Below, one piece after another: positions 10,120-58,439 of a DNA stretch of 64,000 bases (within the stretch, counting starts at the first letter, position 1; every line of letters starts with the position of its first letter). The position numbers were made by a program, and so were the translations under genes. The stretch is from Artemia franciscana (lineage: Eukaryota; Arthropoda; Branchiopoda; Anostraca; Artemiidae). The notes under the pieces are model-generated. The model saw nothing but the letters and a program-made list of their open reading frames with translations, had not been told where the DNA came from and ran no database searches. The stretch covers positions 62,001 through 126,000 of the forward strand of contig NW_027062691.1 in the NCBI RefSeq assembly GCF_032884065.1, written 5' to 3'.

Positions 10120-11700
10120 ACTTGGATCAAGGTATGACGATGACAAGACCAAGGCTTAACAGCCTAGAAGGCATTTTATCCAGCAAAGCCTTTCGGAGAT
10201 TCTCAACCACATTTGATAGTTCACTCTGATTGTTCACAAAAAAAATTATTATATAACCCATGCTCCTTGACTATCCGGATATGGACCCCTCTATGGACCC
10301 AACGCTACTGCAGGATCGACGCAGGGACCAAGATCCGTTGTTAAACAGGGTTGCCAAATCGCACACTTTTCGCGTGCAATGCACGCTTTTCTACCTCATT
10401 ACACTCTATCCCTACACGGACTGGAACAGCACAATTTTGCCAAATATGAGTTGTTTGCACTTCTTTACGAAATGATGATAGAAAAAGTATTAACGAAATC
10501 AAGAAAACCTTCACATTGAATTATTTGAGGTCAAAAGATACAATAGTTAGCCAGTTTGATCTGTCCCCCAGCATTCCCAGCCATTTAAGAAGACAAATCA
10601 AAGTCAAATTAACAAATGAACATGTGGAAATTCAAATTTAATGAAAAGAAGTCAAAAGCTGTTTGTCCGCAACCATGCTTTCGAGATATAATAAAGAGAT
10701 TTAAGGTTTATTAACCTTATTATTATTTATGAAATTCGGCGCAGTTATTGTTGGGTTCCGACTTCTTCTTTATCGACATGCAAATACACCGAAATGAGAA
10801 AATCCAGTAGAGGAAGAAGAAGAATTATTTAGTGCGATTAAGAATGTCTTCGCCATTTGTTTTCGGGGGGGGGGGCTACTACGGTACTTACTTGACTAAA
10901 GTGAAGTCAGCTATAGTTTATAACTAGTTACTTGGACCTCTAATATTCCTTTCAAAACATGTGGACAAACTGGAGACAAAATTTTTATCAAATTATTGAA
11001 ATTCCTTTTTCTAAATTGACCCAGCTGGAACTATTGAAACTTGAAACAATATTTCGCAACAAATCCCATACTCACTTTGTAGCCAATAGCCTACTCCTTC
11101 TAAAGCGTTGAACACAAAATAAATATTATGGAATATTTTAATACGAATTTTACTGCCAAAATCAACAATAATAACCCACTCAGACTATTTCAATGAAAAT
11201 TTCGGTAAGTCGGATTAGGTCAAATAAAAACAGGCAAACATAGAAAAACTACAGGCACAAATATGCGTAATATAAAGAACATAAAGTCGTATATCGCAAA
11301 ATCAACATTCTTATTTACATGAACAAAACACTAGCAATACTCGGGTTTAACAATTCCGGTTCCACCTGACATTTATGTCTAATATTCGCACGATTTCACA
11401 TACTTTTAAATTGACGCAAGTAAAAATGGAAAGAAAAATAATTTAGAAACAGAACGAATAAAACCCGAATTTTTTGCAAAAAATGCATAGCAATATGAGC
11501 TAACTGCAGACAACTTGAAATAATACATATTCCACATATATATATATATAATATATACACGTTATAATATACATGGATATCTGGCGAAAATTAACAAAAA
11601 TAAACTTTGGTCAAATCTAAGTGAGAGTTCATACACTTACTCCGATAATAAGAATTTGTATAAAACTTTTAAATAGTTTGTTAACTTTTTCACTTAACTC
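10120..11700. other. AT-rich intergenic DNA, nothing recognised
   Basis: No supported gene. There is a short (TA)n run at about 11537-11565 and a G-run at 10866-10874. Confidence 0.4.
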
Positions 11701-11714
11701 GCCGTTTTGGTGTT

Positions 11715-12060
11715 GAACGAGACGCAGCAGCAACACCTGAAATAAAATATCAATATGGTTTTAACTTATTATAAATTAAGTTTCAATTGAATTAAATGTT
11801 TGAATTAATCAAATTAATGAAACAAAAATATAATTAACGAGATGCTGCAGCAAAACCTAAAAGAAATACAAATTTTATTTTAAAACATTAAATTGAAATT
11901 AAATTAATTTTAATTAATTAAATAAACATCTAATTAACGAGACTTTACAGCAACAGCAAAGAGAAAATATAAATTTTATTTTAATATATATAATTCAAAT
12001 TTTAATTCAATAGAATTAAGAAAGTAAAAATTGAATCAAATTAAACTTTAGTTTAATATT
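11715..12060. repeat. Degenerate tandem repeat, about 100-120 bp unit, three copies
   Basis: The phrase 'acgagacgcagcagcaacac' recurs in degenerate form near 11718, 11838 and 11937, each time followed by an A/T-rich stretch with 'aaattttatttt' or similar. The copies are diverged and AT-rich. Confidence 0.55.
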
Positions 12061-12179
12061 TATTTTTTCTGATTTTTATATATTTATAAAATATATTAAC
12101 TTTATGTATAGGCAAAATAAAATGAAAACAATTAAATAACAAGCTTCATATTATAGTTCCATAAATGATTTCAGACACC

Positions 12180-14720
12180 ACACTGGCTAAGCACGAGAAA
12201 ATTTAAGAAGAACAAGAGCTAAGAGCTCATATGGCACTTGTGACGAGGCGAGAAGAGCTAAGAGCCAAGAGATCATATGGTATGAGCTCTAACAAAATTC
12301 TATGAATCAATAGATTGATTTAAAAAGAGAAATAAGAGGCTTAATGCCGGTCAAGATTTAAAATAAGAGCTCTGAGTCACAAAGTCCTTCTAAATATCAA
12401 AATTCATTAAGATCCGATCACCCACTCGTAAGTTATAAATACCTAATTTTTTCTAATTTTTCCTCTCCCTTTTGCCCCCCAGATGGTCGAATCTGGGAAA
12501 ACAACTTTATCAAGTCAAATTGTGCAGCTCCCTGACACGCCTACAAATTTTCATCGCCCTAGCACGTCCAGAAGCACCGAACTCGCCAAATCACTGAATC
12601 CCTCCCCCCAACTCCCCCAAAGAGAGCGAATCCAGTACGATTCTGTCAATCACGTATCAAGGACATTTGTTTATTCTATCCACCAAGCTTCATCCCGATT
12701 CCTCCACTCCAAGTGTTTTTCCAAGATTTCCCCCTCCAACTCCCCCCAATGTCAAAAGATATGGTCAGGATTTGAAATAAGAGAATTCTGAGACATGAAT
12801 TCCTTCTAAAAATCAAATTTCATCACGATCCGATCCGATCATCTATTCGTAAGATATAAATACCCCAATTTTCATGTCTTCCAAGAATTCCGGTTTCCCC
12901 CTCCAACTCCCCCCAATGTCACAGGATCTGGTCGGAATTTAAAATTAGAACTTTAAAGCACAAGATCCTTCTAAATATCAAATTTCATTAAGATCTGGTC
13001 ACCCTTTCGTAAGTTACAAATACCTCAATTTTCAAAATACCCCCCCCCCCCAATTCCACCAAAGAGAGCAGATCCGGTCCAGTTATGTCAGTCACGTATC
13101 TTAGACAGGTTTCTATTCTTCCCATCCAGTTTCATTCTGATCTCACCGCTTTAAGTATTTACTAAGATTTCCGGTCCCCCCAACTGTCCCCCCCCCCAAT
13201 TACGCTTGATCCGGTTGAGATTTAAAATAAGATATCTGAGTTACGAGGTCCTTCTAAATATGAAGTTTCATGAAGATCCGATCACTCCTTCGTAAGTTAA
13301 AAATACGTAATTTTTTCTTATTTTTCAGAATTACCCCCCCCCCACAATTGATCGGATCCGTTCCAATTATGTAAATCACGTATGCAAGACTTCTGCTTAT
13401 TTTTCCAACCAAGTTTCATCCCAATCCCTCCAATCTAAGCGTTTTCCATCATTTTAGGTTTCCCCACCCCAAACTTCCCCCAATGTCACCAGATCCGGTC
13501 AGGATTTAAAATAAGAGCTTTGAGACACGATATCCTTCTAAATATCAAATTTCATGGAGATTCAATCACCCGTTCGTAAGTAAAAAATACCTCATTTTTT
13601 CTAATTTTTCAGAATTAACCCCCCCCCCCAACTACCCCAAAGAGAGCGGATCCGTTCTGGTTATGTCAATCATGTATCTACGACTCGTGTTTTTTTTCCA
13701 CCAAGTTTCATCCCGATCCCTCCACTCTAAGTGTTTTCCAAGTTTTAGGTTTCCCCCTCCCAACTCCCCCCCAATGTCACCAGATCCGGTCGGGTTTAAA
13801 ATAAGAGCTCTGAGCCACGATATCCTTCTAAATATCAAATTTCATTGAGATCCGATCACCCGTTCGTAAGTTGAAAATACCTCATTTTTTTCTGATTTTT
13901 AAGAATTACTCCCCCCCCCCAACTACCCCAAAGAGAGCGAATCAGTTCCAATTATGTCAATCATGTATCTGGGACCTGCGCTTATTTTTTCCATCAAGTT
14001 TCATCCCGATCCCTCCGCTCTAAGTGTTTTCCTAGATTTTAGGCTTCCTCCACCTCCAAATCCCCCCAATGTCATCAGATCCGGTCGGGATTTAAAATAA
14101 GAGCTCTGAGATACAATATCATTCCAAACATCAAATTTCATTAAGATCCAATCACCCGCTCATAAGTTAAAAATGCTTCATTTTTTCATTTTTTTTTTTC
14201 GAATTAACCAGCCCCCACTCCCTCCCCCCAGATGGTCAAATCGGGAAAACGACTATTTCTAATTTAATCTGGTCCGGTCCCTGATATGCTTGCCAAATTT
14301 CATCGTCCTAGCTTACCTGGAAGTGCCTAAAGTAGCAAAGCCAGGACTTTAGGTTTCCCCCTCCAACTCCCCCCAATGTCATCAGATCCGGTCGGGATTT
14401 AAAATAAAAGCTCTGAGACACAATATCATTCCAAACATCAAATTTCATTAAGATCCCATCACCCGCTCATAAGTTAAAAATACTTCATTTTTTCTATTTT
14501 TTGCGAATTAACCGGCCCCCCACTCCCCCCCCCAGATGGCCAAATCGGGAAAACGACTATTTCTAATTTAATCTGGTCCGGTCCCTGATACGCTTGCCAA
14601 ATTTAATCGTCCTAGCTTACCTGGAAGTGCCTAAAGTAGCAAAACCGGGACCGACAGACAGACAGATAGACCGAGAGAATTGGCGATTGCTATATGTCAC
14701 TTGGTTAATACCAAGTGCCA
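12180..14720 (+). mobile_element. Helentron/HINE-like non-autonomous element with internal tandem array
   Basis: The left part (about 12190-12310) carries 'aagagctaagag' and a hairpin-like 'catatggtatgagctct'. The core is about seven to eight tandem copies of a 285-300-bp unit. Each copy has 'aagagctctgag', 'tccttctaaatatcaaattt', 'gatccgatcaccc', 'cgtaagtta', a C-run, 'aaagagagcg', 'accaagtttcatcc' and 'ccccaatgtcac'. It is followed by a (GACA)n-type microsatellite (about 14650-14668) and a right-end hairpin at 14698-14717 (CACTTGGT TAAT ACCAAGTG). A tandem core, a microsatellite and a terminal hairpin are the established plan of Helentron-associated elements such as DINE-1 and bivalve 'pearl' elements. 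The assignment is an inference; the array is directly visible. Confidence 0.6.
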
Positions 14721-14729
14721 TAAAAACGA

Positions 14730-16320
14730 ATATAATCCCAGATATAAAAAAGAGAACAATAGGACGCAGATATTTCAGTTGAAACCTCTGCTCAACGCCC
14801 TCAGTACAAAAAAAGGACCCTTTTTTTCTTTTTTTTAAAGGGCTGTCTTGCTTTATTTTGTTTCATCAGCCGTCTTCTTTTATTTCCCCTTATTTTACTC
14901 TTTATTCTCCTTCATCTATTTATGAGCATTAATTCAATTTCCGCTCTGAGGACGGTTAAGCGGAGGTATCGACGGAAATATTTGCACACTAGTCTTTTTT
15001 TTTTACTCGCTGTAATTAACTTTCTTTTTCTTCGTCGCTACAAATTTCTTCATTGCTATAGTTTTAATAGATGAAAATAGGGGGGGGGGGGGTATGAACA
15101 TAAATCACACGTGAGCGGGGGTTTATTTATTTAAAAACAAAAGTTCGAATGACAGAATAACACTTAAACTTATTTTTTGAGATCGAGCAATACACTAGAT
15201 TTTCGTGCAGCAAATAAAGAGAAAGCCGGAGACATACTTCAGGGTGAGGATGGGTTCAAACCAAGTAACCCTCTTCCCACCTTTGAACCTTTGAAGACCC
15301 TATTGGGGATCTCAACAGGCTAAAGTCAACAAGCTTACCTTGTTCTCTAAACCAGTGACTTCAATGAGAGAATAGAAGGAATGTATTTTTAACTCTTGGA
15401 AGAGGTCGAGGCGATTCCAGAATCGTTTCTTATCCATTGCTAATGATGTATTTGTACAAACTATTCTGGGAGACCCAACCCACCCCCTACTTTCCCTGGA
15501 TTTTGGCAACTGAATTTAAGATTCCTTTGCATGAAGTATGGAACCTTATATAACCATTTGAGGATCTTTAACTGAAGAACAGTAAGAAAGACATTTAAAA
15601 AATTGTACACAACCTTTTTATCATTTATTACAGAGGGCTTTTTTCTCAGCAGTCTCAACAAATGGTATCTAAAACCAGTTCTAGTCCCCATAACAATAGA
15701 AGAATGAAGATTAGCATTATTCTGATTATGTGCACAAAATAAGTAATATCTTTACACTCTTATCATGTACTAAAGAATCGTGTTGGCTTCCAAAAAAAAC
15801 ATCGACAGATATAAGAGCCTCTTAATGACCTTGAAACAAGATAGGAATTTCTAAATTTCCTGTGCATTGTTTTTTGCCACCTCCAGTAAAGAAAGGCACA
15901 CAGACAATATTTACTTTGGCAGAGGGGGGCGGGGTCATATATCGGAATTTGCTTCAGCTTGTCTCGTGAGTGCGGGTTTTTCTCAGCAAAAGAATATATA
16001 GAGATAGTTCTAAACCTGGGATAGGCTCGTGCTGAAAACGGATAACTAGAAATAATCTACCTGATTAATGAGGGGATGGGGGTTATTCCATAAATAGGTA
16101 ACTAACGAGCCTTTGACACGGCCAAACCATTTTTCAAGATTCAGAACATTTCAAGCATCAGAGTTTAACGCCTTAAAAACACATCCTTATACGAGCAAAA
16201 TTAAAAGTTAGTTGGCTTCCCTTGCATCTATCCTCCTTTTAGCTAAATATTCTTTAAAGCATATTTCGCCCTAAACATAAAAGTCCAACCAATACTCTTC
16301 AGAAGTCATAACACACAATC
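14730..16320. other. Intergenic, nothing recognised
   Basis: No supported gene. It holds a G-run (15080-15091), a T-rich stretch (14819-14840) and several short overlapping open frames without recognisable motifs. Confidence 0.4.
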
Positions 16321-16324
16321 AAAC

Positions 16325-17175
16325 ACTTCGTGGTAACGAACCGGAGTAAGGAGCGACCCAGCTCAATAGTAACCGAAACTCTAAAAAAATGGAAGTTTGA
16401 TACCAATACATATATATCAAAAGAATGGCATTTTTATACTGATTCTAAAAATATAGGTTTCATCAAGTTTATTTTTGCCCATCAAAAGTTACGAGCCTGA
16501 GAAAATTTGCCTTATTTTAGAAAATAGTGAGAAACACCCCCTAAAAGTCAAAGAATATTAACGAAAATCACACCATGAGATTCAGCGTATCAGAGAACCC
16601 TAATGTAAAAGTTTCAAGCTCCTATCTACAAAAATATAGAATTTTGTATTTTTTGCCAGAAGATAGATCATGGATGCGTGTTTATTTGTTTTTTTTATTT
16701 TCCCCAGGGGTGATCGTATCGACCCAGTGGTCCTAGAATGTCGCGAGAAGGCTCATTCTAACGGAAATTAAAAGTTCTAGCGCCCTTTTTAAGTGACCTA
16801 AAAATTGGAGGGCACCTAGACCCCCTTCCACGCTTATTTTTTGCCGACATAGCTGGATGAAAATTTTTAGATAGTCATTTTGTTCAGCATGGTCGAAAAA
16901 ACCTAATAATTATGTCTTTGGGGACGACTGGCTCCCCCAAAGTTCCTGGGGGAGGGGCTGCAAGTTACAAACTTTGACCATTGTTTACATAAAGTAATGG
17001 TTAGTAAATGGTTACATAAAGTAACGGGTGGTCGGGGGAGGGGGTTACGTGGAAGGATTGTTCCAGGGAGGAATTTATCATGAGGGTAGAAAATTTCCAT
17101 GAAGAGGCCGCAGGATTTTCTAGCATTATTTTTTTAAATAATATAGATAATTTTCTGGTGGAAGTAAGGGGCAGT
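16325..17175 (+). repeat. Artemia-type dispersed element
   Basis: It begins near 'cgtggtaacgaac' and 'gtaaggagcgaccc' and continues through 'caatagtaaccgaaactcta', 'agttacgagcctgagaaaat', 'ttttgccagaagatagatca', 'ggtcctagaatgtcgc', 'agttctagcgccctttttaa' and 'ggggctgcaagttacaaa'. I recall this arrangement as a very abundant non-coding repeat in Artemia genomic sequence. Parts of it recur at 4145-4770 and as the unit of the 55.86-58.41 kb array. It flows into the fold-back arms at 17189 and beyond. Confidence 0.75.
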
Positions 17176-17188
17176 ATTAGAACCTAAA

Positions 17189-17395
17189 ACGAACAGAAAT
17201 TATGACGTATATAAGAGGGTTCGTCTCCTCCACACTACCTCACTCTTTACGCTAAATTATTTTTAGTAGTTTCAACTATTTATTCTACGGCGTTTGTGAT
17301 TCAGGGATCATTCTTAAAGAAGTGGGATCAAGTTGAAGCTTTAGTGTAAAGAGCGAGGCATTGACGAGGGGAGAACCCCCTTATATACGTAAGTT
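17189..17395. repeat. Imperfect inverted repeat of the fold-back family
   Basis: The left arm (about 17189-17255: 'aaaacgaacagaaattatga' through 'ctctttacgcta') is the reverse complement of the right arm (about 17344-17395: 'gtaaagagcgaggcattgac' through 'ttatatacgta'). The loop is about 90 bp. The arms are the same family as the better-preserved palindrome at 17640-17890. Confidence 0.65.
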
Positions 17396-17639
17396 AATTC
17401 GTAAGTTACGTATATTTACGTACCTTTGTAAAAAAATAAAAAGTTCTAGTTGCCTCAAAAATTGGAGTGCAACTAAGCCTCCTCCCACACCTTTTTTTTT
17501 TCAAAAACGTCCGGTCAAAACTATGACAAAAACAATTAGCAAAAAAAATAATATTAATATGCAAATTTCGTTTTTATTATTCATGTACCCAACTTCAAAA
17601 CCTGCATTAATTCAAAAACGTTTAGAAATTAAATAAAAA

Positions 17640-17890
17640 AAAAAGTTTTAACTGCAAGAAAGAAGCGACATTAAAACTTAAGACGAACAGAAATTATTCC
17701 GTTTATGAAAGGGGTTGTCCCCTCCCTCAACGCCTCGTTCTTTACGCTAAAGTTTTTTTTAAGTAGAGTTGTGAGAAAAAGTTAGCGTAAAGAGCAAGGC
17801 ATTGAGGAGGAGACAACCCCTTTCATAAACGGAATAATTTCTGTTCGTTTTAAGTTTTAATGTCGGTCTTTACTTGCAGTTAACAAACTT
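17640..17890. repeat. Long palindrome (fold-back element), arms about 105 bp
   Basis: The left arm (about 17643-17748) and right arm (about 17783-17888) are near-perfect reverse complements. They share 'actgcaag', 'cgacattaaaactta', 'cgaacagaaattattccgtt', 'tatgaaaggggttgtc' and 'ctctttacgct' or its complement. The loop is about 35 bp. Single arms of the same family occur at about 7000, 31815 and 46145. A T-run (17894-17918) abuts the right arm. Confidence 0.9.
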
Positions 17891-17894
17891 GTTG

Positions 17895-18555
17895 TTTTTT
17901 TTTTTTTTTTTTTTTTTCATTTAATATGAATCCTGAGTCATGCACACAATAAGGATGCTACAACGTTGGAGGCATTAAATTTCTGATTTCACAGCTGCCC
18001 TAAACAACTTCCATATGTAAATAAATATTTCTTGATTTCAAAAGCTGAAAACCCCTTCAATAAAAAAAAACAAAAAAACTCTATTACAACTGTGAGTGAA
18101 ACAAAAATGGTAAATGATTTTCAAATGAATATCAAATTTAGTGACGCTTCTGGTCTCTCTTACAACCGAGACAAAACCTAGATTAGTGTGACTAGTGTGA
18201 AATATCACAGAAAAAACCTTATAACTAAATAAATATGGTTTACTAAATTTTATTTTCAAGGAATGGTGATGAAGATAAGGAGAAAATGAAGATTTAGGAT
18301 TCAATTCCCTTATACTTACTGCCAACTTTATCCTCTACTTTATTTTATTAAAAACAAAGTTTCAAAGTTACAAAATAATTATAACCGTTATATTATTTAA
18401 TAGAAATTTTTCATCCCTAAAATTTCTGTAACCGGGACAAGTGCCCTCTCTGCCCCCCCCCCCTAAAACCGCATCTAATCGAATTTCTATTACAATTCCA
18501 TATGATAGTCCAAAGCAAAAAGAAAAACATAAGATAAGAACGCAATAAAACGAAC
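17895..18555. other. Downstream of the last recognised NCOA6 exon
   Basis: AT-rich. The 3' end of NCOA6 (final exon, stop, poly-A signal) should lie here or at lower coordinates but was not identified. A good donor-like 'gcagtaagta' on the minus strand lies near 18316, but no convincing exon precedes it. Confidence 0.35.
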
Positions 18556-54648
<36,093 letters not shown>

Positions 54649-55090
54649 CTGCAAAGTTATTCTAGTTATATCTTTGCATATCACCTGATAAACGTCTAGT
54701 CCTGTTAGTCACCAAAAATATATTATCTAAATCCAGGGGAGTCTCCTTAGGAACCTCAGCCTGAAAACTTTACGTGTCTTATTTAATATAAAAATTGGAT
54801 ATTTTTTATTCTACCCCCCCTTCCCCACACCTGGTAAAATATTCTCCTTTACATTCTAAAAGTTGAACATTTGCAAAACATATGCAAAGTCATAAATGTT
54901 GATGTCTACTCTTTAGCAGACATATCCACGTTAAAATGACTGTTTTCACAGTGAATCATTCGCAATACCATATTTTTCTTCTTCTTTTTCATTACACATC
55001 GTCATGTTTGTGCTGAGGATATCGACCCCCCCCCCTCGCCAAAAAATTAGAAATATATCGATGACTTCAATTTTCATTTATGGTATACAT
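54649..55090. other. NCOA6 upstream intron or flank
   Basis: The first NCOA6 exon was not recognised here or farther up to the window end. C-runs occur at 54815-54821 and 55027-55035. Confidence 0.4.
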
Positions 55091-55229
55091 TAGTCTGGTC
55101 TCTGTAGGTAGCAAATTACTTAGTAATCTGATACTTTTTAGACTGAGAGATGCTGTAGATAAAGTTTTAAGAGAAGAACAGAGTGGTTGGGAAAAGGTAG
55201 AGGATGTGGCCAAATTTTCACTCTTAGAT

Positions 55230-55797
55230 TAATAATTAAGAATTGCCTGAGTTGCCAAATACCTTTGGTCCTCAGTTTTATAGCTTATGAGCAAGCGTTC
55301 AATTCTATTTGACAGAGCAACTTTATCAAAAGTCTTATCCTTGTATTGTATACCAGGCAAATACATTAAAGTGATTAGTGATACGTACGAGAATAACACT
55401 GCTGTGGTTAAGGTAGGAAATGAGGTTAACAGCTGGTCTTGTATTAAATCAGGAGTTCAGCAAGGTTGTGTGCTATCCCCTTTTATATGGTTCATTTTGA
55501 TGGACTTTGTCTTAATGAGCACAGAAAAGGCAATGGGAGGCCAGGGAATCAAACGGGGAGGGAAAACTCTCCTGGGCTTAGATTATGCTGATGATTCAAT
55601 CATCCTAGATGAAAGTGTGAGCAAAATGAATTAACTTTTATAGAGGTTTTGCGAGTTCAGGGTGTTAGAATAGGTTTAAAACTTAATGTTAAGAATACTA
55701 AGTCACTAAGGCTAGGAATAAGTGATGATGAAAAGGTGACGTTGGGTAACGAAAAGAATGATCAGGTGGGCTGCTTCATTTACCTTGTTAGTATCAT
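55230..55797 (+). pseudogene. LINE reverse transcriptase, 5' part of a split copy
   Basis: The plus strand 55287-55634 reads LYCIPGKYIKVISDTYENN, SGVQQGCVLSPFIWFILMDF and the catalytic block GLDYADDSIILDE. After a frame change it continues with RVQGVRIGLKLN and [19 protein letters not shown], and stops at 'ccttgttagtatcat' (55797). The matching copy at 52.1 kb continues from the same point with 'tattagtaaagatggtggga'. Here that continuation is found only at 60656. Confidence 0.85.
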
Positions 55798-55859
55798 AGG
55801 CAGGGCAATAGCGCTGCCTAAGTAAAGAACGATGTTTGCACAATGTATTTTTTATTTTG

Positions 55860-58410
55860 GTCTTAAACCAGGGCACTTCGTATCGAAGGAGTTTCGTAGA
55901 AACTTCTAAAAGGGTTCATTTGATTGGAAATTGAAACGGGTAATGCCCTTTTTAATAGTCGAAAAGGATTGGAGGGCAACTTATCCCCTCCCGTGCCCCC
56001 CTTCCCCCAAACACATCAAATCAAAATTAGATAGCCATTTTGTTCAACGTAGTTAAAATATCCGAAAAGTATGTTTTTGAGGATGACGATCCCCTCCTCA
56101 GCCCTCAGGGCGAAGATTGTAAGTTATTCCCCAGGGGGCATATAAGGTTTTTATAGAAAGTGTTGTCATAGAAACTTCAAAAAGGGCTCATTCAATTGAA
56201 GGGCTAGTGCCCCTTTTGATAATCGAAAAACATGGAGGGCGAATGTCCCCCCACGCCCATCATTTCTCCAAACCCTTCCGATCAGAATTTTGATAGAGCC
56301 GATTCGTTCAACGTAGTTGAAAAGTCTCAAAATTATGTCTTTAAAGATGACAACCACCCCTCCCTACAGCCCTCAGGACAAGGGCTGAAAGTTACGCCAT
56401 TGGAGCATATAAGGTTTTTATAGAAAGCATTGTCGTAGAAACTTCTAACAGGGCTCATTTGCTTGGAAAATAAGATGACTAGTGCTTTTTTATTGGTTGA
56501 AAGTGATCAGAGGGCAAATGCCCCCCAGCAACCAACATTTCCTAAAAAAAACATCCAATCAAAGTTTTTGGATTGCCATTTTGCTCAACATAGTTGAAAG
56601 TCCTATGATTATGTCTTTGAGGTTGACAAATCCCCCTAGCCCTCGGCAAGGGTTGTAAGTTATGCCACGGGCGCATAAAGTTTTTATGGAAAACGCGATC
56701 ATATAAAGTTCGGAAGGGACTCGTTGGATTGGTAATCAGAAGCTCTAGTGCCCTTTTTAAGAGTCAAAGTAATCGGGGGGCAGCTACGCCACCCCCCCAA
56801 AACACATACATACATCATATTGTCCCGAAATGCACCTAAAAGAAATTTTTTGATAGCCATTTTATTAAAAATAATCAAAATATCATATAACAAGGCTCTT
56901 GGTGTGATACAAACCCCCAGCCCTCAGGGCAAGGGTTGTAAGTTATGCCCTGGGGGCACAAAAAGTTTTTTTTTATAGAAAACGCAGTCATATAAACTTC
57001 AGAAGGGACTCATTGGATTGGTAATCAGAAGCTCTAGTGCCCTTTTTAAGAGTCAAAGTGAGCGGAGGGCAGCTACTCCCCCTCCCCACACACACACATA
57101 CATACGTCGTACTGTCCCGAAATGCATCTAATAGAAACGTTTAGATAGCCATTTTATTCAAAATAGTCGAAATATCCTATAACAAGGCTTTAGGTGTTGA
57201 TTCAAACACCCAGAGCCTGGGGGAAAGGGTTGTAAGTTATATTCCGGGGGGCATTTAAGGTTTTCATGGAAGGGGCGGTTGTATATACTTTAAAGGAGGC
57301 TCATTTGGTTGAAAAATGAAAGTTCTAGTTCCCTTTGAAAGGTCAAAAATGATAGAAGGCATTTAGCCCCCCCCTCTATCCCCTAAAACCCCCCTTTTCA
57401 CAAAGCACATTTGATTGAAATTATGATATAGCGATTTTGTACAAAATAGTACAAAGAAAAATATAATAATGTCTCTAGGATTGACACAACCCCCCAGCAC
57501 CCTGGGGATAGGATTTTAAGTTATACCATGAGGGCATATTAAGTTTTATGGGATGGACAGTAGTACAAATTTCCGATGGGCCTCATTTGATTTGAAATTG
57601 GAAGTTATAGTGCCCGTTTTAAGAGTCAAAGTGATTTGACAGCAACCAACCGCCCCCCCTTAACGCTCACCATTTCCCTAAACACGTCCAATAAAATTTG
57701 GAGATAACAGTTTTGTTCATCGTAGTTGAAGGGTCCAGAAATTATGTTTGTGAGGAGACGCCCCCCCCCCTACAGCTCTCAGGACAAGGGTTGTAAGTTA
57801 TACTCTGGGGGCATGTAAGATTCTTATAAAAATGATGGCCGTATATGCTTTGGAGGGGACTCATTCGATTGGTAATCAGAAGTTCTAGTGTCGTTTTTAA
57901 GAGTCAAAGTGATCAGAGCACAGGTACGATAGCCCCCCCCCCCCCCTACACACACACAAACACAACGTGTTTCCCGAGGAGCATCCAATAGACAAGTTGA
58001 GACACGTCTTTTATTCAAAATAGTCCAAAGGTCATAAAACAAGGCTTATGAGGTTGATACAAACCACCAGAGCCTATGGGTGAGGGTTGTAAGTTATGTC
58101 TCTGGGGCATTTAACGGTCTTATTGAAAGGATGATTGTATAGACTTTAGAGGTGGCTCATTTCGTTGAAACTAGAAGTTCTAGTTTCCTTTAAGAGTCAA
58201 TAATGATGTAGGTCAAGTAGCCCCTCACCCAAACTACACCTCTGGGTCAAGAGCAAACCAAGAGCCCTGGGGCAAGAGCTTCGGGGGCACGTAAGGTTCT
58301 CATGGAATGGATGCTTTGAGACATCAATTTTTTCAGCATTGTTGATAAGCTCAGAGATTATGTGTTTGTGGATGCCAACCCTCCTCCCCTGAGGCCTCAG
58401 GGCAAAGACT
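55860..58410 (+). repeat. Tandem array 1: about 265-290-bp unit, nine diverged copies
   Basis: Each unit contains 'agttctagtgccctttttaa', 'gagtcaaagtgat', 'gagggcaa', a C-rich run, 'catccaatcaaa', 'tagccattttgttcaa', 'atgtctttgagg', 'agccctcagggcaagg' and 'ttgtaagttat'. The 'gccctttttaa' landmark occurs near 55946, 56210, 56485, 56750, 57040, 57330, 57610, 57890 and 58180. The unit is the same sequence as the central part of the dispersed element at 16.7-17.0 kb and 4.2-4.5 kb. Confidence 0.9.
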
Positions 58411-58439
58411 GCAAGTTATGTAATTTGTTAATTGTTTAC

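Noticed and set aside
18300..18345. Possible NCOA6 microexon ending at a GTAAGTA donor on the minus strand (about 18316)
   Set aside because: The donor is good, but the only in-phase exon would be about 15 nt, with no independent support.
18368..18555. Read-through of NCOA6 exon 8 to a stop at 18368
   Set aside because: The added residues are hydrophobic and include a poly-Gly stretch from a C-run. This is unlike the NCOA6 tail. It is kept only as an alternative because the donor at 18556 is weak.
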